Shown here in pieces: positions 1 through 9,225 of a stretch of DNA of 64,000 nucleotides (position 1 is the stretch's first letter; each line of letters begins with the position of its first letter). The translations under genes and the position numbers were made by a program. Below the pieces are notes generated by a model. That model ran no database searches, was not told the origin of the DNA, and worked only from the letters and a program-made list of their open reading frames with translations. The stretch comes from Flavobacteriales bacterium UBA2306. Lineage in GTDB: Bacteria; Bacteroidota; Bacteroidia; Flavobacteriales; Weeksellaceae. The DNA is taken from assembly GCA_002345565.1 (NCBI GenBank), contig DDVS01000006.1, positions 1 to 64,000 on the forward strand, in the 5' to 3' direction.

Positions 1-7
1 TTTAATA

Positions 8-1270
8 ATGCACTACGAGTTAAAAATTAATAATTCCGAAATTATACACCTAGTAAACAGAGTAGCTGAAGAAGTTACATCGCAAGAAATATTTAATTTT
101 TGTTTAAAATTTTTAGAAACTCACAATAATTCAATTTTAATAGATTGCTTCTACAATCAAGGGGAGCAATTATTGATTAGAAAAAAAGTAATTCTGGGAA
201 GTTTAAAAATAACTACCATATTACCACTACGAGATAGTAAGGAAAATTGTTACATTTTCTATGATAATCTATTTTTAAAGATTAGTAGTGAAGAAATTAA
301 AAATTGCACTTATTCAGAAACTTCGGATATAGAAGGTTTTATTTGGAAACAAAATATTATAAATAGATTATTTCTTAAAAATGATGAAACCAGTGTTATT
401 GAATTATTTTTCAGAAAAGTGACTAATAATGAAATGCATTTTAAAAGTTTGCAGTTAGCTATAGGATATTCTATTCATAGATACAAAGATCCATCATTGA
501 CTAAAGTTATTATCGTAAGTGATGAAAATACCGAAGCAGAGAATCAACCTAATGGGGGAACAGGTAAGGGTATTTTTTTAAAATCAATTGGACAAATTGT
601 CAACGTTGTAACTCAAAATGGTAAAAATTTAGATCTTTCTAATAATAGATTTGCTTATCAAAATGTTAGCGTAAATACTGATATACTATTTTTAGATGAT
701 GTTAAGAAAGGCTTTTCCTTTGAACAGCTGTTCACAATTGCGACTAATGATATGACAGTAGAATATAAGAATAAACCTAGTTTTACGATTCCTTTTGAAT
801 TATCTCCAAGAATTATCATTACAACGAATTATAATATTGGAGGAACTTCAAGCAGTCATAAAAGAAGAAAATTTACAATATTTTTTAATAATTATTTTAG
901 TGATATTCACACGCCTTTTCAAGAGTTTAGGCAGTTGTTTTTTACAAAAGATTGGGATGAGATCGAATGGAATAAATTTGATACTTTTATGATGAACTGC
1001 GTTAGACTTTTTTTAAAAGAAGGTTTGGTCGAATATGAATCTAATAATGAATTAAAATTAAAACAATTAAAAGCAGCAATTGATGATGATGTTTTTTATA
1101 ATCTTGAAACTAAGTGCAATGAATTAGGAAAATTCTATTCACTCAAAGAACTAGGATTAAGTAATCTAAAACTTGTTAGAATCTATTCTGAATACAAAAA
1201 TTATGCATTCTCACATAAGCAAGTTAACGGATGTACAATGTTTAAATTTTGTATACAAAACACTTTGTAG
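8..1270 (+). CDS. primase-helicase-like ATPase of a mobile element (5' end probably outside the window)
   Basis: This looks like the helicase part of a phage/plasmid-type primase-helicase, which unwinds DNA during element replication. The Walker A is GGTGKG near residues 183-188, the Walker B is ILFLDD near 226-231, and IIITTN near 270 fits a sensor-1 strand of superfamily 3-like helicases. No primase domain is visible. The reading frame stays open to the window edge upstream of the first ATG, so the protein probably begins outside. Such genes in Bacteroidota usually belong to integrative elements, which fits the restriction-like operon downstream and the ssrA junction at 9915. The family call rests on the P-loop context only; another AAA-type replication ATPase is possible. 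Confidence 0.6.
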   Translation: MHYELKINNSEIIHLVNRVAEEVTSQEIFNFCLKFLETHNNSILIDCFYNQGEQLLIRKKVILGSLKITTILPLRDSKENCYIFYDNLFLKISSEEIKNCTYSETSDIEGFIWKQNIINRLFLKNDETSVIELFFRKVTNNEMHFKSLQLAIGYSIHRYKDPSLTKVIIVSDENTEAENQPNGGTGKGIFLKSIGQIVNVVTQNGKNLDLSNNRFAYQNVSVNTDILFLDDVKKGFSFEQLFTIATNDMTVEYKNKPSFTIPFELSPRIIITTNYNIGGTSSSHKRRKFTIFFNNYFSDIHTPFQEFRQLFFTKDWDEIEWNKFDTFMMNCVRLFLKEGLVEYESNNELKLKQLKAAIDDDVFYNLETKCNELGKFYSLKELGLSNLKLVRIYSEYKNYAFSHKQVNGCTMFKFCIQNTL

Positions 1271-1501
1271 AATTAGTAGAGTGTTTTTCGAGAAACATAT
1301 TTAAGTAATATTATTTTTAATTTATACTTACGATTTTTATGCTACAAACTCTACAAACAATATTTAAATTAATATTTGCTTTCAAGTGTGATTAACCTGC
1401 TTTCTTTTGATAAAAAATTGTATTACAAAAAAAGGAAAAAGCAATTCTAATTCTTAAGTTTCTTTATATATTCGTTACTTGAAATTCTAATAAAATTATT
1501 A

Positions 1502-3157
1502 ATGCTTAATTCAACTATTAAAAATAAAATACAACTTCTTTGGGATAGACTTTGGGGAGGAGGATTATCGAATCCCATTACCGCAATAGAAAATATCTCT
1601 TACTTGCTTTTTATGAAGCGATTGGAGAAGTTTCATCCAAAAGTTGAAGATAAATATAAATGGAGTAATTACCATTTTCTCAAGGAGGATGAGCTTAAAG
1701 GAAGAGTTACAGAAACGTTCTTGTATATACAAAATGATTTAGCAAAAGAAGGAGAACCGTTTGCTGTGGAAATGAAGAAGGCACAGTTTGGTATTAATAA
1801 TTCAACTTTACTAGAAGATGCTATAAAATTTGTCGACGAAATTTATGCAGAGATTGAAAAAGAAGAAGAACAACAACAGCATTTTCAAGATATACAAGGA
1901 GATGTATATGAATATCTTTTAAAAGCTACTAACGAAGCAGGAAAGAATGGGCAGTTTAGAACTCCTCGACATATAATACAAATGATGGCGGAATTAATTA
2001 AGCCAAGTGTAAAAGAAAAGGGAGCTAAAATATGCGATGTTACAAGTGGAAGTTCAGGTTTTTTGGTGGGTAGTTATCAATACATTCTCAAAGAAAATTC
2101 TAATTATGTAGTCCCCGATGAAGAAAACCAACTACCAAAAGGTTTAGACGGAGACAAGCTTTCTAAGGCAGACCGAAAAAGATTAATAGAAAATACTTTC
2201 TACGGTTTTGATATAGATGCTACTATGGTGCGTATAGGAATGATGAATATGATGATGCACGGTATCAAGAAGCCTGTTGTTGTTAACCTAAACACCCTTT
2301 CTGATGAATACGAAGATTATTTTTTTAAAAAAAATTTAGATGATTTTAATATTGAAAATATTATTTCTGAAAAAGTTAAAAGTTCTGTAAAACATTCAAA
2401 TAAGAAACCTTTATCAGTTAATGCTAAATTGGGTTCAGAAGAATTTCAATACATTCTCGCTAATCCTCCTTTTGCCGCTAAAGTAAACGCAAAGACAATT
2501 AGTAAAAATCTAAATCGAATATATACTATTAAACCTAATGCAAAAAAGGCGCAGACTCTACAAACGGAACTTTTATTTTTAGAACGTATAGTTTATATGC
2601 TAAAAAAAGAAGGTAAAGCAGCGGTAATTGTACCCGAAGGAGTCTTATTTAATTCGGGGACGGTGTATAAAAAACTTCGAGAGATTTTGTTAAGAGATTG
2701 CGAGTTAGAAGCGGTAATATCTATGCCAAGTGGTATTTTTAATCCTTATACCGCTGTTAAAACCTCTATCTTATTATTTACTAAAAAGCAATTTGATAGT
2801 AAAAAATATAATACACAAAAAGTGTGGTTTTATGAAATGGATTCTGATGGTTATACATTAGACAATAGCCGAAAGAAGATAAAAAATGATTTTCCTCTGC
2901 CTGAAACAATAACGCAATTTGATACTCGAGATCATAAAAACAAATCTCAAAAAGATAGAACACAAAAACACTTTTATGTTCCTATTGAAGAAATAGAAGA
3001 GAATGATTTTGAACTTAACTATAACTTATATAAGGATTTTATTTTTGAAGAACAAATTTATGAACCACCTAGAGAATTGCTGAGGAAAATGGTTGATTTA
3101 GAGAATAGGATAAATGAAGATATAAATAAGTTAAATATTTCATTTAATGAAAACTAA
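1502..3157 (+). CDS. hsdM: type I restriction-modification DNA methyltransferase subunit (HsdM)
   Basis: HsdM transfers a methyl group from S-adenosylmethionine to adenine N6 at the site chosen by HsdS. The N-terminal helical HsdM domain (about residues 5-130) precedes a gamma-type N6-adenine methylase domain. The catalytic motif IV is NPPF at 321-324. Motif I, normally close to DPACGTGGFL, reads DVTSGSSGFL at about 179-188, a divergent SAM-binding loop. The length of 551 aa is normal for the family. The gene opens a tightly packed operon and overlaps hsdS by 11 bp. There is no HsdR gene nearby, so restriction in this operon must come from the ATPase and HNH genes that follow, if it occurs at all. 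Confidence 0.9.
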   Translation: MLNSTIKNKIQLLWDRLWGGGLSNPITAIENISYLLFMKRLEKFHPKVEDKYKWSNYHFLKEDELKGRVTETFLYIQNDLAKEGEPFAVEMKKAQFGINNSTLLEDAIKFVDEIYAEIEKEEEQQQHFQDIQGDVYEYLLKATNEAGKNGQFRTPRHIIQMMAELIKPSVKEKGAKICDVTSGSSGFLVGSYQYILKENSNYVVPDEENQLPKGLDGDKLSKADRKRLIENTFYGFDIDATMVRIGMMNMMMHGIKKPVVVNLNTLSDEYEDYFFKKNLDDFNIENIISEKVKSSVKHSNKKPLSVNAKLGSEEFQYILANPPFAAKVNAKTISKNLNRIYTIKPNAKKAQTLQTELLFLERIVYMLKKEGKAAVIVPEGVLFNSGTVYKKLREILLRDCELEAVISMPSGIFNPYTAVKTSILLFTKKQFDSKKYNTQKVWFYEMDSDGYTLDNSRKKIKNDFPLPETITQFDTRDHKNKSQKDRTQKHFYVPIEEIEENDFELNYNLYKDFIFEEQIYEPPRELLRKMVDLENRINEDINKLNISFNEN

Positions 3158-4649
3158 ATTACAGAAAATTTTTATTGAAAAAATATCTGGTGAATGGGGT
3201 GATGATGCTCCTTCGGGTGATGGTATTCCAATAATAAGAACTGCAAATTTTACCAAAAATGGTAAGATCGATTTTTCAAATTTAGTTACTAGATTAATTC
3301 AGAAAGATGCCAGAGATGAAAAAGGTAAAGTAATAAAATATTCTGATGGAAAAACGAAAAAAGTAATTGACCTAAAAAAAATAGAAGAAAAAAAATTGTT
3401 AGACAAAGATATTATTATCGAAAAATCGGGAGGTGGTATTGGAACACCCGTTGGAAGGGTTGTTTATTTTGAAAATCCTAACGATAAGATTTATTTATCT
3501 AATAACTTTACTCAAACATTAAGAGTTAATCCAAATATTGCTGTTCCAAAATATATTTTTTATTATCTCAAATACCTTTATAAAAGAGGAAATGTATTAA
3601 AATATCAAAATCAAACAACAGGTTTATTTAATTTAAAACTTGAAAAATATCTACAAGAGGAAGTTCTGTTACCAGAGTATAGTAAACAATATGCTGTTGT
3701 TACACAACTTGATACTATCCAAAAATTAATAGATAAAAGAATTGAAAGCATTGAATTGTTAGACAAATTAATTCAATCTTATTATTTTAATATGTTTGGA
3801 GATTCATTCAATAATCAGAAAACATATCCACTAAAACAATTAAAAGAAATAACTCCAAAAGATAAAATTATTTCTTACGGAATTGTACAGCCAGGTCAGA
3901 ATATTGAAGATGGAGAACCTTATTTGAAAATTGGTGATATATATAAAAATAGGATAGATGATAGAAATATTTTTAAAACATCAGAACTTATTTCTAAAAA
4001 ATATAAAAGAACGATTTGTGAAGAAGGAGATGTTTTAATTACAATTAGAGCAACTGTAGGTGAAGTTGCATTGATTGAGAAAAAACATGTAGGTTTTAAT
4101 ATTGCTCGCGAGATAGCTTTGATTCGTCCTGATTTAGACATAATTACACCAGAATTTCTATATCAAACTTTTGTTAGCAAAGGATTTCAGTTTTTACTTT
4201 TGAAACATACTAAAGGCTCGACAAGAAAAGGTATTAGCTTGGAAAAACTTCGAGATATAAGAATACCATTACCTCCTATAGAATTACAAAAAGAATTTTC
4301 CGATTTAAAATACTCTGTTGATTCACAAAAAGAAAGGTTAGGAAAGTCTTTAGAAATATTACAAACTCTTTTTCAATCAGTTCTTCAAAACGCTTTCAAT
4401 CCAAATACGGAAATTGATGAAAAGCCTTTTTTTAAAGAGCTTATCAAAAGATTAAATGTTGAAGATTTAAAAGGTAACAAGAAAAGATTGCAATATCTAT
4501 TAGAGCTTTTTAATGAAAATAAATTCGATAATGATGATGATTATTTTGATGCAAAAGACAAGTTATTTGATTTGATAATTGCAGGTGAGATAAAGCAGAA
4601 AGTAATAGAGGTAGATAAAAATAAAAAAATAATACTCGAAGCGAAATGA
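3147..4649 (+). CDS. hsdS: type I restriction-modification specificity subunit (HsdS)
   Basis: HsdS recognises the bipartite DNA target for the methylase. Two target-recognition domains can be seen. The first begins near residue 13 (GDGIPIIRTANF) and ends with a helix around 185-215 (QLDTIQKLIDKRIESIELLD). The second begins near 235 and includes GEPYLKIGDIY, followed by the second conserved helix near 390-410. A charged C-terminal tail of roughly 80 residues follows, longer than in many HsdS proteins, and could dock the ATPase. The start overlaps hsdM and the stop overlaps the next gene by 4 bp (ATGA), so translation is probably coupled. Target specificity cannot be read from the sequence. 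Confidence 0.88.
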   Translation: MKTKLQKIFIEKISGEWGDDAPSGDGIPIIRTANFTKNGKIDFSNLVTRLIQKDARDEKGKVIKYSDGKTKKVIDLKKIEEKKLLDKDIIIEKSGGGIGTPVGRVVYFENPNDKIYLSNNFTQTLRVNPNIAVPKYIFYYLKYLYKRGNVLKYQNQTTGLFNLKLEKYLQEEVLLPEYSKQYAVVTQLDTIQKLIDKRIESIELLDKLIQSYYFNMFGDSFNNQKTYPLKQLKEITPKDKIISYGIVQPGQNIEDGEPYLKIGDIYKNRIDDRNIFKTSELISKKYKRTICEEGDVLITIRATVGEVALIEKKHVGFNIAREIALIRPDLDIITPEFLYQTFVSKGFQFLLLKHTKGSTRKGISLEKLRDIRIPLPPIELQKEFSDLKYSVDSQKERLGKSLEILQTLFQSVLQNAFNPNTEIDEKPFFKELIKRLNVEDLKGNKKRLQYLLELFNENKFDNDDDYFDAKDKLFDLIIAGEIKQKVIEVDKNKKIILEAK

Positions 4650-6289
4650 AATTAATTCGCCTTAAAATACAAGATAAATTTCGCAGTCTTATAGAGGGTT
4701 TTGAAATTAATTTCAGAGAGCCATTGAAAGATGAAAGTTTGAATAGCTTTCACCCTTTTTGTTTTGCCGGGCTTAATGGAAGCGGAAAGTCTAACGTATT
4801 AGAAGCATTGTCTAGTATTTTTTATCACTTAGAATGTATTGTAAATGATTATCCTGTTTTTGCTTATGATGCCAAAGAAAGTACGCCTAATGAATTTGAA
4901 TTAGAGTATTTTATAGTCCAAGAAAATAGTACTAATACAGACGATTTCGATTATATCTATATTAAGAAAGAAAAAAGCGAAGTTCCAAAAATGAGTGTGA
5001 ATAATGATACTCCTTTGGAAATTACAAAGTCCTTTGGAAAATCTTATTTACCTGATTTAATTGTTGCTTATTCATCTGGAGAAAATGAAACAATTAGTTT
5101 GCCTTATGTAAAAATGAAGTTGTTTCAGTATGACCAGTATTTAAAAGATTTAAAAGACAAAGCAATATTTAGCAAACCAAAGAGTAGTCTTCTATATATA
5201 GACTATGAAATGAGTCAAGCTGTGCTTCTAACTATATTATTGTTTTTTGATTTTGGAGATAAAAACGAAAAAGGTGTTTTAGACATACTGCACGAAGAAA
5301 TTCAGATTTCAGGAATGCAACAATTTACAATTAATCTTAACAATAATTGGCAAGAATTAATTTCTGCAAACACCGAGGATACCTTAATAGAAGCTAAGAC
5401 AGAAGAGCCTAACAAAAAAGATAATAATAAAAATTACATTGGTAGAATATTAGATTACTTAGAAGAACAAATAGATAAATTAAAAGATTGTGCTACTTCT
5501 AAATACGAAAAAGGAGATTATACTGCTTATAGTTTTTTAGTAGATGAAAACACTAAAAAACTCATTAGAAGTAAATTTAAAAATGATCCATATTTTTTCT
5601 TTAGTATCTTTCAAATGCTCCATTCTTTGAACGAACGTGTGGAAGAGAATGATTATAAGTATGAAGTATATAATTCTAAAGGATTTTATACCGATTATAA
5701 ACGCCCTACGTACAGTCACTTCTTTTATTTTACACACTACTATATAAATAAAAATGACAATAAACGTTTATTAAGAGAGTTGTCAGATGGAGAACAACAG
5801 TTTTTACACACTTTGGGTATTTGCTTAATGTTGCAAAAGAAAAGAGCCTTGTTGCTATTAGATGAACCTGAAACACATTTCAATCCCGATTGGCGTTCTA
5901 AATTTATTGATATTCTACGAAGAACTTTACAAGCAAGTAATGATAACTTTATGTTTAAGGATATTGTACTTACTTCGCATTCCCCATTTATCATTTCAGA
6001 TTGTTTTCCTGATAAGGTTATAGTTTTTGAAAAGGATAAACAGCCTAAAAATGCTAATGACTTAGGTATAGATACATTTGGGACTTCTGTCAATATAATT
6101 ACCAATAAAATATTCAAAAAAAAGAATACAATTGGTAATTATTCAATGGAAAAATTGAATGAATATAAAATAATAGCAAAAACAACAAATAATATAGAAG
6201 AACTTATTGATACAATAAATGAAGAATTTGGAGATTCTATAGAAAAACTATTATTGATAAAAGAAATTCAAGAAAATTACAAAAAATAA
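4646..6289 (+). CDS. restriction-associated AAA/ABC-type ATPase (Septu PtuA-like)
   Basis: This is an ABC/SMC-like ATPase of the AAA_21/OLD-related type. The Walker A is GLNGSGKSN at 42-50, the ABC signature is LSDGEQQ near 379-385, the Walker B is LLLLDEPETHF near 402-412, and a His switch TSHSP lies near 443. The middle (about 90-360) is a helical insert. It overlaps hsdS by 4 bp and abuts the HNH gene with no gap, so the two products are very likely made together. ATPase+HNH pairs of this kind form Septu (PtuA-PtuB), and related ATPases are annotated in Bacteroidota as restriction-system-associated. No nuclease or TOPRIM motif is visible in this protein. The role as sensor or gate for the HNH nuclease is inferred. 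Confidence 0.8.
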   Translation: MKLIRLKIQDKFRSLIEGFEINFREPLKDESLNSFHPFCFAGLNGSGKSNVLEALSSIFYHLECIVNDYPVFAYDAKESTPNEFELEYFIVQENSTNTDDFDYIYIKKEKSEVPKMSVNNDTPLEITKSFGKSYLPDLIVAYSSGENETISLPYVKMKLFQYDQYLKDLKDKAIFSKPKSSLLYIDYEMSQAVLLTILLFFDFGDKNEKGVLDILHEEIQISGMQQFTINLNNNWQELISANTEDTLIEAKTEEPNKKDNNKNYIGRILDYLEEQIDKLKDCATSKYEKGDYTAYSFLVDENTKKLIRSKFKNDPYFFFSIFQMLHSLNERVEENDYKYEVYNSKGFYTDYKRPTYSHFFYFTHYYINKNDNKRLLRELSDGEQQFLHTLGICLMLQKKRALLLLDEPETHFNPDWRSKFIDILRRTLQASNDNFMFKDIVLTSHSPFIISDCFPDKVIVFEKDKQPKNANDLGIDTFGTSVNIITNKIFKKKNTIGNYSMEKLNEYKIIAKTTNNIEELIDTINEEFGDSIEKLLLIKEIQENYKK

Positions 6290-7330
6290 ATGCTTCGTCC
6301 TTTTAAACATATCCATTCTAAATTTTACAAAATAAATTCATTTGTAAACCATTTATTTTTGGATGTTGTTTTTAGAGCTAATAAAATTACAGACAATGAA
6401 TTTAATTCAAATTTATTATTATTGAAATACAGAGGTTTTGTTAATGATATTAATGATGAATATGTTTTTAATCCAATTAATGAGTGCTATAAGATATGTA
6501 AATCGCTTTCTTCTCAAAATTTAAAAATTTTGAAAAGAGGGGTTCATTATAACGGTAAAGTAAGAGAATTATGTAATGGAAAAATAACACCACTGCAATA
6601 TACTGATATTAATAAAATAAATCCAGAATTAAGTAAGCATTTAAAAACCTTTTTTAATTATTTGTATGATGAGGTTATAGGAGCAGCACCGGTATATAAT
6701 AGTTATGAAAAGATTGAAGAGTTTTATAATAAGTTAGTTGGTAAGTCTCTAACTTGTAGATGTTGTGGAACTAGTAAAATATTAAACAAATTTCATTCAA
6801 AGCGAAGTGCTTTAGACCATTATCTACCGAGAAAACATTATCCGTTTTTATCAATTAATTGTAATAATCTGATTCCAATTTGTGAAACTTGTAATAGCAA
6901 ATATAAGCTAGGACAAGACACCCTTTATGAAGAAATTAAAAGAGGAAAAAGAGTTATTGGAAGAAATAGGAAAAAAGCCTTTTATCCGTTCGGTAGAACA
7001 ACTATTCCAATTAAAGTCAAGGTAACTTTTAAAGTTACATATTCTGAAAATATATTACCTGATAATATTGATATAGATTTTGAAAGCATAGGTTACGAAG
7101 AGCAGTTAGAAACATGGGAGAGATTATTTGGAATTAAAGAAAATTATAAAGCTGATATTTGTTCTGAAGATACACATATGTATTATGAAGAACAATTAAT
7201 TGCAAATTCAAATCATGGGATTGATATGACACAATATATAAATCTACTAAAAACTACTAATTCATTTTATGATAAAAAGTTTTTAAGAATTGGAATGTTG
7301 GAAGGAATTAATGATTTTTCTACTCCGTAA
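6290..7330 (+). CDS. HNH endonuclease (Septu PtuB-like)
   Basis: This is a 346-aa protein with a central HNH nuclease. A zinc knuckle is formed by C156-x2-C159 and C198-x2-C201. The catalytic His lies in the LDHYLP motif (residues 175-180), and the N-containing segment is NNLIPICETCNSK (192-204). The LDHYLPK-type motif is typical of PtuB-like HNH proteins. About 150 residues precede the HNH fold and show no known domain; 140 follow it. The ATG directly follows the stop of the ATPase gene. A hairpin terminator (7365-7388) lies just after it, so this gene closes the operon. It most likely supplies the cleavage activity that HsdR supplies in ordinary type I systems; this is inferred from position. 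Confidence 0.82.
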   Translation: MLRPFKHIHSKFYKINSFVNHLFLDVVFRANKITDNEFNSNLLLLKYRGFVNDINDEYVFNPINECYKICKSLSSQNLKILKRGVHYNGKVRELCNGKITPLQYTDINKINPELSKHLKTFFNYLYDEVIGAAPVYNSYEKIEEFYNKLVGKSLTCRCCGTSKILNKFHSKRSALDHYLPRKHYPFLSINCNNLIPICETCNSKYKLGQDTLYEEIKRGKRVIGRNRKKAFYPFGRTTIPIKVKVTFKVTYSENILPDNIDIDFESIGYEEQLETWERLFGIKENYKADICSEDTHMYYEEQLIANSNHGIDMTQYINLLKTTNSFYDKKFLRIGMLEGINDFSTP

Positions 7331-7364
7331 ATATTAACTATTAAGATTGTTGATATATAAAAAC

Positions 7365-7388
7365 AAAATTTCTCTTGTAGAAATTTTT
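7365..7388 (+). terminator. hairpin terminator of the hsdM-hsdS-ATPase-HNH operon
   Basis: AAAATTTCT at 7365-7373 pairs perfectly with AGAAATTTT at 7379-7387 across a 5-nt loop, and the 3' arm runs into Ts. It lies 35 bp after the HNH stop codon and separates the operon from the GIY-YIG gene. The stem is AT-rich, so its strength is uncertain. Confidence 0.5.
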
Positions 7389-7482
7389 GAAGATGTTAAG
7401 AAAAAATTACTTTTTAAAATCTGCTTCCTTGAGGAACCATTATAATTTGCTTTTTTTAAAACGTAAGTAATCTACTACGAAT

Positions 7483-8031
7483 ATGAATTTGAAAATTATT
7501 GATAAAGAAATTTCTTTATTATACAATAGTATTACGGAATTCTCTAACAGCATAAAGTTTGAAGCTTTTGACGAATTTATTCTTGACGTAAATATTACTG
7601 AAGATAAGTTTAAACAATTAAATTATTCTGGAATATATTTGTTAGAAATTAAAAATAATTTTGTACATATCGAGTTTTCTGAATGGATCAATGATTTCGA
7701 AAGTATTTGGCTAGGCAAAGAAAGATGCTTTGATAAATGTTTTACTCCTAACCTTAAAAAGAAGAGAATTAATTTTCATAAAGAATTGAATGAATGGATA
7801 CCATTATATATAGGTAAAAGTAAAAATATTAAAAGTAGATTAGGTGAGCATTTTTTTAAGAAACTTAATCAAACAACATTTTCTTTAAAATTGTTAGAAA
7901 GAAAAAATCTTCACAATAATATATTTAGATTAAGTACGATTAAAATTGATGTCGTAAATTATAATATCATAATGCCAATAATTGAAAATGAATTTAGAAA
8001 TAAACTAAATCCAATTCTTGGTAGGCAATAA
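7483..8031 (+). CDS. GIY-YIG nuclease family protein
   Basis: The protein has the GIY-YIG nuclease layout. GIY lies at 50-52 and YIG at 109-111. The conserved Arg is R119 (KSRLGEH), a His follows at 123, and an acidic residue close to the C-terminus (E168 or E170, in IIENEFRNKLNP) is in the place of the metal-binding Glu. The roughly 55-residue spacing between GIY and YIG is wider than the usual 10-20, so there is an insert between the first two strands. The gene stands alone after the operon terminator with its own 150-bp leader. In an island like this it could be a defence nuclease, a restriction enzyme or a homing-type enzyme; the sequence does not say which. Confidence 0.72.
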   Translation: MNLKIIDKEISLLYNSITEFSNSIKFEAFDEFILDVNITEDKFKQLNYSGIYLLEIKNNFVHIEFSEWINDFESIWLGKERCFDKCFTPNLKKKRINFHKELNEWIPLYIGKSKNIKSRLGEHFFKKLNQTTFSLKLLERKNLHNNIFRLSTIKIDVVNYNIIMPIIENEFRNKLNPILGRQ

Positions 8032-8221
8032 AATAACATAACAACAAAAATAACAACATTTTAAATCTGTGTTAAGTGAATTTACATAGCAGTGCGCAAC
8101 ATACTGCAGACGTCTGAAAAGGCGTTTACAGTAACTAAGAAGCTTTTACTTTGACTGAATTAATATATATTTACAGTATGAAATAAAATAAAAAAAAATA
8201 ACATACAAGCGTACTTATTCT

Positions 8222-8384
8222 AGTAAGCAGAACCGACCAAGTTAAATAATACACTAAGAATAAGATTTGCACACGTTAAAGGCGTGGGCTTTCTTATTAT
8301 GTGTATGCGTTCTTGGTCGGACGTTGCTTACTGATAGGAAATGTCCCACGCTGATTATTTATATAACATTCAATCGGGACATTT
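8222..8384. repeat. overlapping inverted repeats, structured intergenic region
   Basis: The 375-bp gap between the GIY-YIG gene and the next CDS holds three pairings. Arm A (8222-8241) pairs with A' (8312-8332) as a 9-bp and an 8-bp block around a small interior mismatch. GCGTGGG (8282-8288) pairs with CCCACGC (8345-8351), which crosses A/A' like a pseudoknot. AAATGTCCC (8339-8347) pairs with GGGACATTT (8376-8384) and would compete with that second helix. Further upstream (8040-8200) I see only short imperfect repeats, including the palindrome CAGACGTCTG. An RNA leader, a recombination site or a decayed mobile repeat are all possible. Confidence 0.45.
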
Positions 8385-8406
8385 TGAATACTAAACAATA
8401 TACAAA

Positions 8407-9144
8407 ATGGAAAAGCTTAACAATTCTGCTGCTGCAAATTTACAAACTCAAAAACCTAATAAATTAGCAGTATTTATTGTACTCTTAATTTTTATCTCTT
8501 TAATTATTTTTATTTTCAAAATCATATTTGGAGGTAGCGAAATTATTGGAAAATATAAAAAGGAAGATTTGCCAGATAATTTTGAGTATAGAATTATCAA
8601 AGATGAAAGCGATGCAAACATTGAAAAAAATCAGTTAGAAATAGAGATAAATCAAAAACTCACAGAAGGTCAAATAGCTACCCTAGCTGAAGAATTGTTT
8701 AACTCGAAAGAAAAACAAAGAAGGTTTTATATGTTTTATAAATTAAAAGGTGTTGAAAATAGTCCTGTTGCTTGGGCAATTAGTCATTTTGACCCAGAGT
8801 TAGAAATTGAAATTTCTGGTTCAACTAATTTAGAAGATACCAAAATGTTTACAGAAGCTAAAAAAGTTAAAGGTGATATTATTGGAATTTTTGATGAAAA
8901 AGAATATACATTTTCGTTATATACTTTATATGAAATAGATGATAAGATCTTTATCAAAACGACCTTTAAAGATGGAGAATCTATGGATAATGAAGTGATA
9001 AAAATTAATAATAAAAATGGGATGAGGTATAATTATAAGGAAGATGTTAGTCAAGGAGAATATTTTATTCTTGAAAATGATATTCTTGAATTTTATAATA
9101 AAGAGAATAAAATGTTCACCAGTGCTGAAAAATTAGTGTTGTGA
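8407..9144 (+). CDS. hypothetical membrane-anchored protein
   Basis: I do not recognise this 245-aa protein. An N-terminal cytoplasmic stretch of about 18 residues is followed by one strong transmembrane helix (about 20-43, LAVFIVLLIFISLIIFIFKI). The remaining 200 residues are hydrophilic, rich in Glu, Lys and Asp, and predicted to lie outside the membrane as one soluble domain. There is no signal peptidase or lipoprotein box. The start ATG at 8407 sits just 3' of the structured region, which could control it. It is the first of two genes between that region and ssrA, both AT-rich like the rest of the island. Confidence 0.6.
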   Translation: MEKLNNSAAANLQTQKPNKLAVFIVLLIFISLIIFIFKIIFGGSEIIGKYKKEDLPDNFEYRIIKDESDANIEKNQLEIEINQKLTEGQIATLAEELFNSKEKQRRFYMFYKLKGVENSPVAWAISHFDPELEIEISGSTNLEDTKMFTEAKKVKGDIIGIFDEKEYTFSLYTLYEIDDKIFIKTTFKDGESMDNEVIKINNKNGMRYNYKEDVSQGEYFILENDILEFYNKENKMFTSAEKLVL

Positions 9145-9225
9145 TTATTTTTTAATTCTAAATCAAATTATGATTACTTATATTTAATTGTTATTGAGTA
9201 TCTTAGTGTTAAATAAAACTATATT

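Noticed and set aside
1502..7330. A classical type I restriction system with hsdR
   Set aside because: No gene with helicase motifs plus a PD-(D/E)XK nuclease is found in 1-9915; the ATPase lacks helicase motifs.
8040..8400. Integron attC sites flanking the two genes before ssrA
   Set aside because: One GTTAAGT-like core can be seen, but no matching RYYYAAC partner, and no integron integrase is in the window.
8267..8467. 66-aa frame in the structured gap before 8407
   Set aside because: It covers inverted repeats and runs into the start of the next gene in another frame; composition does not look like a protein.
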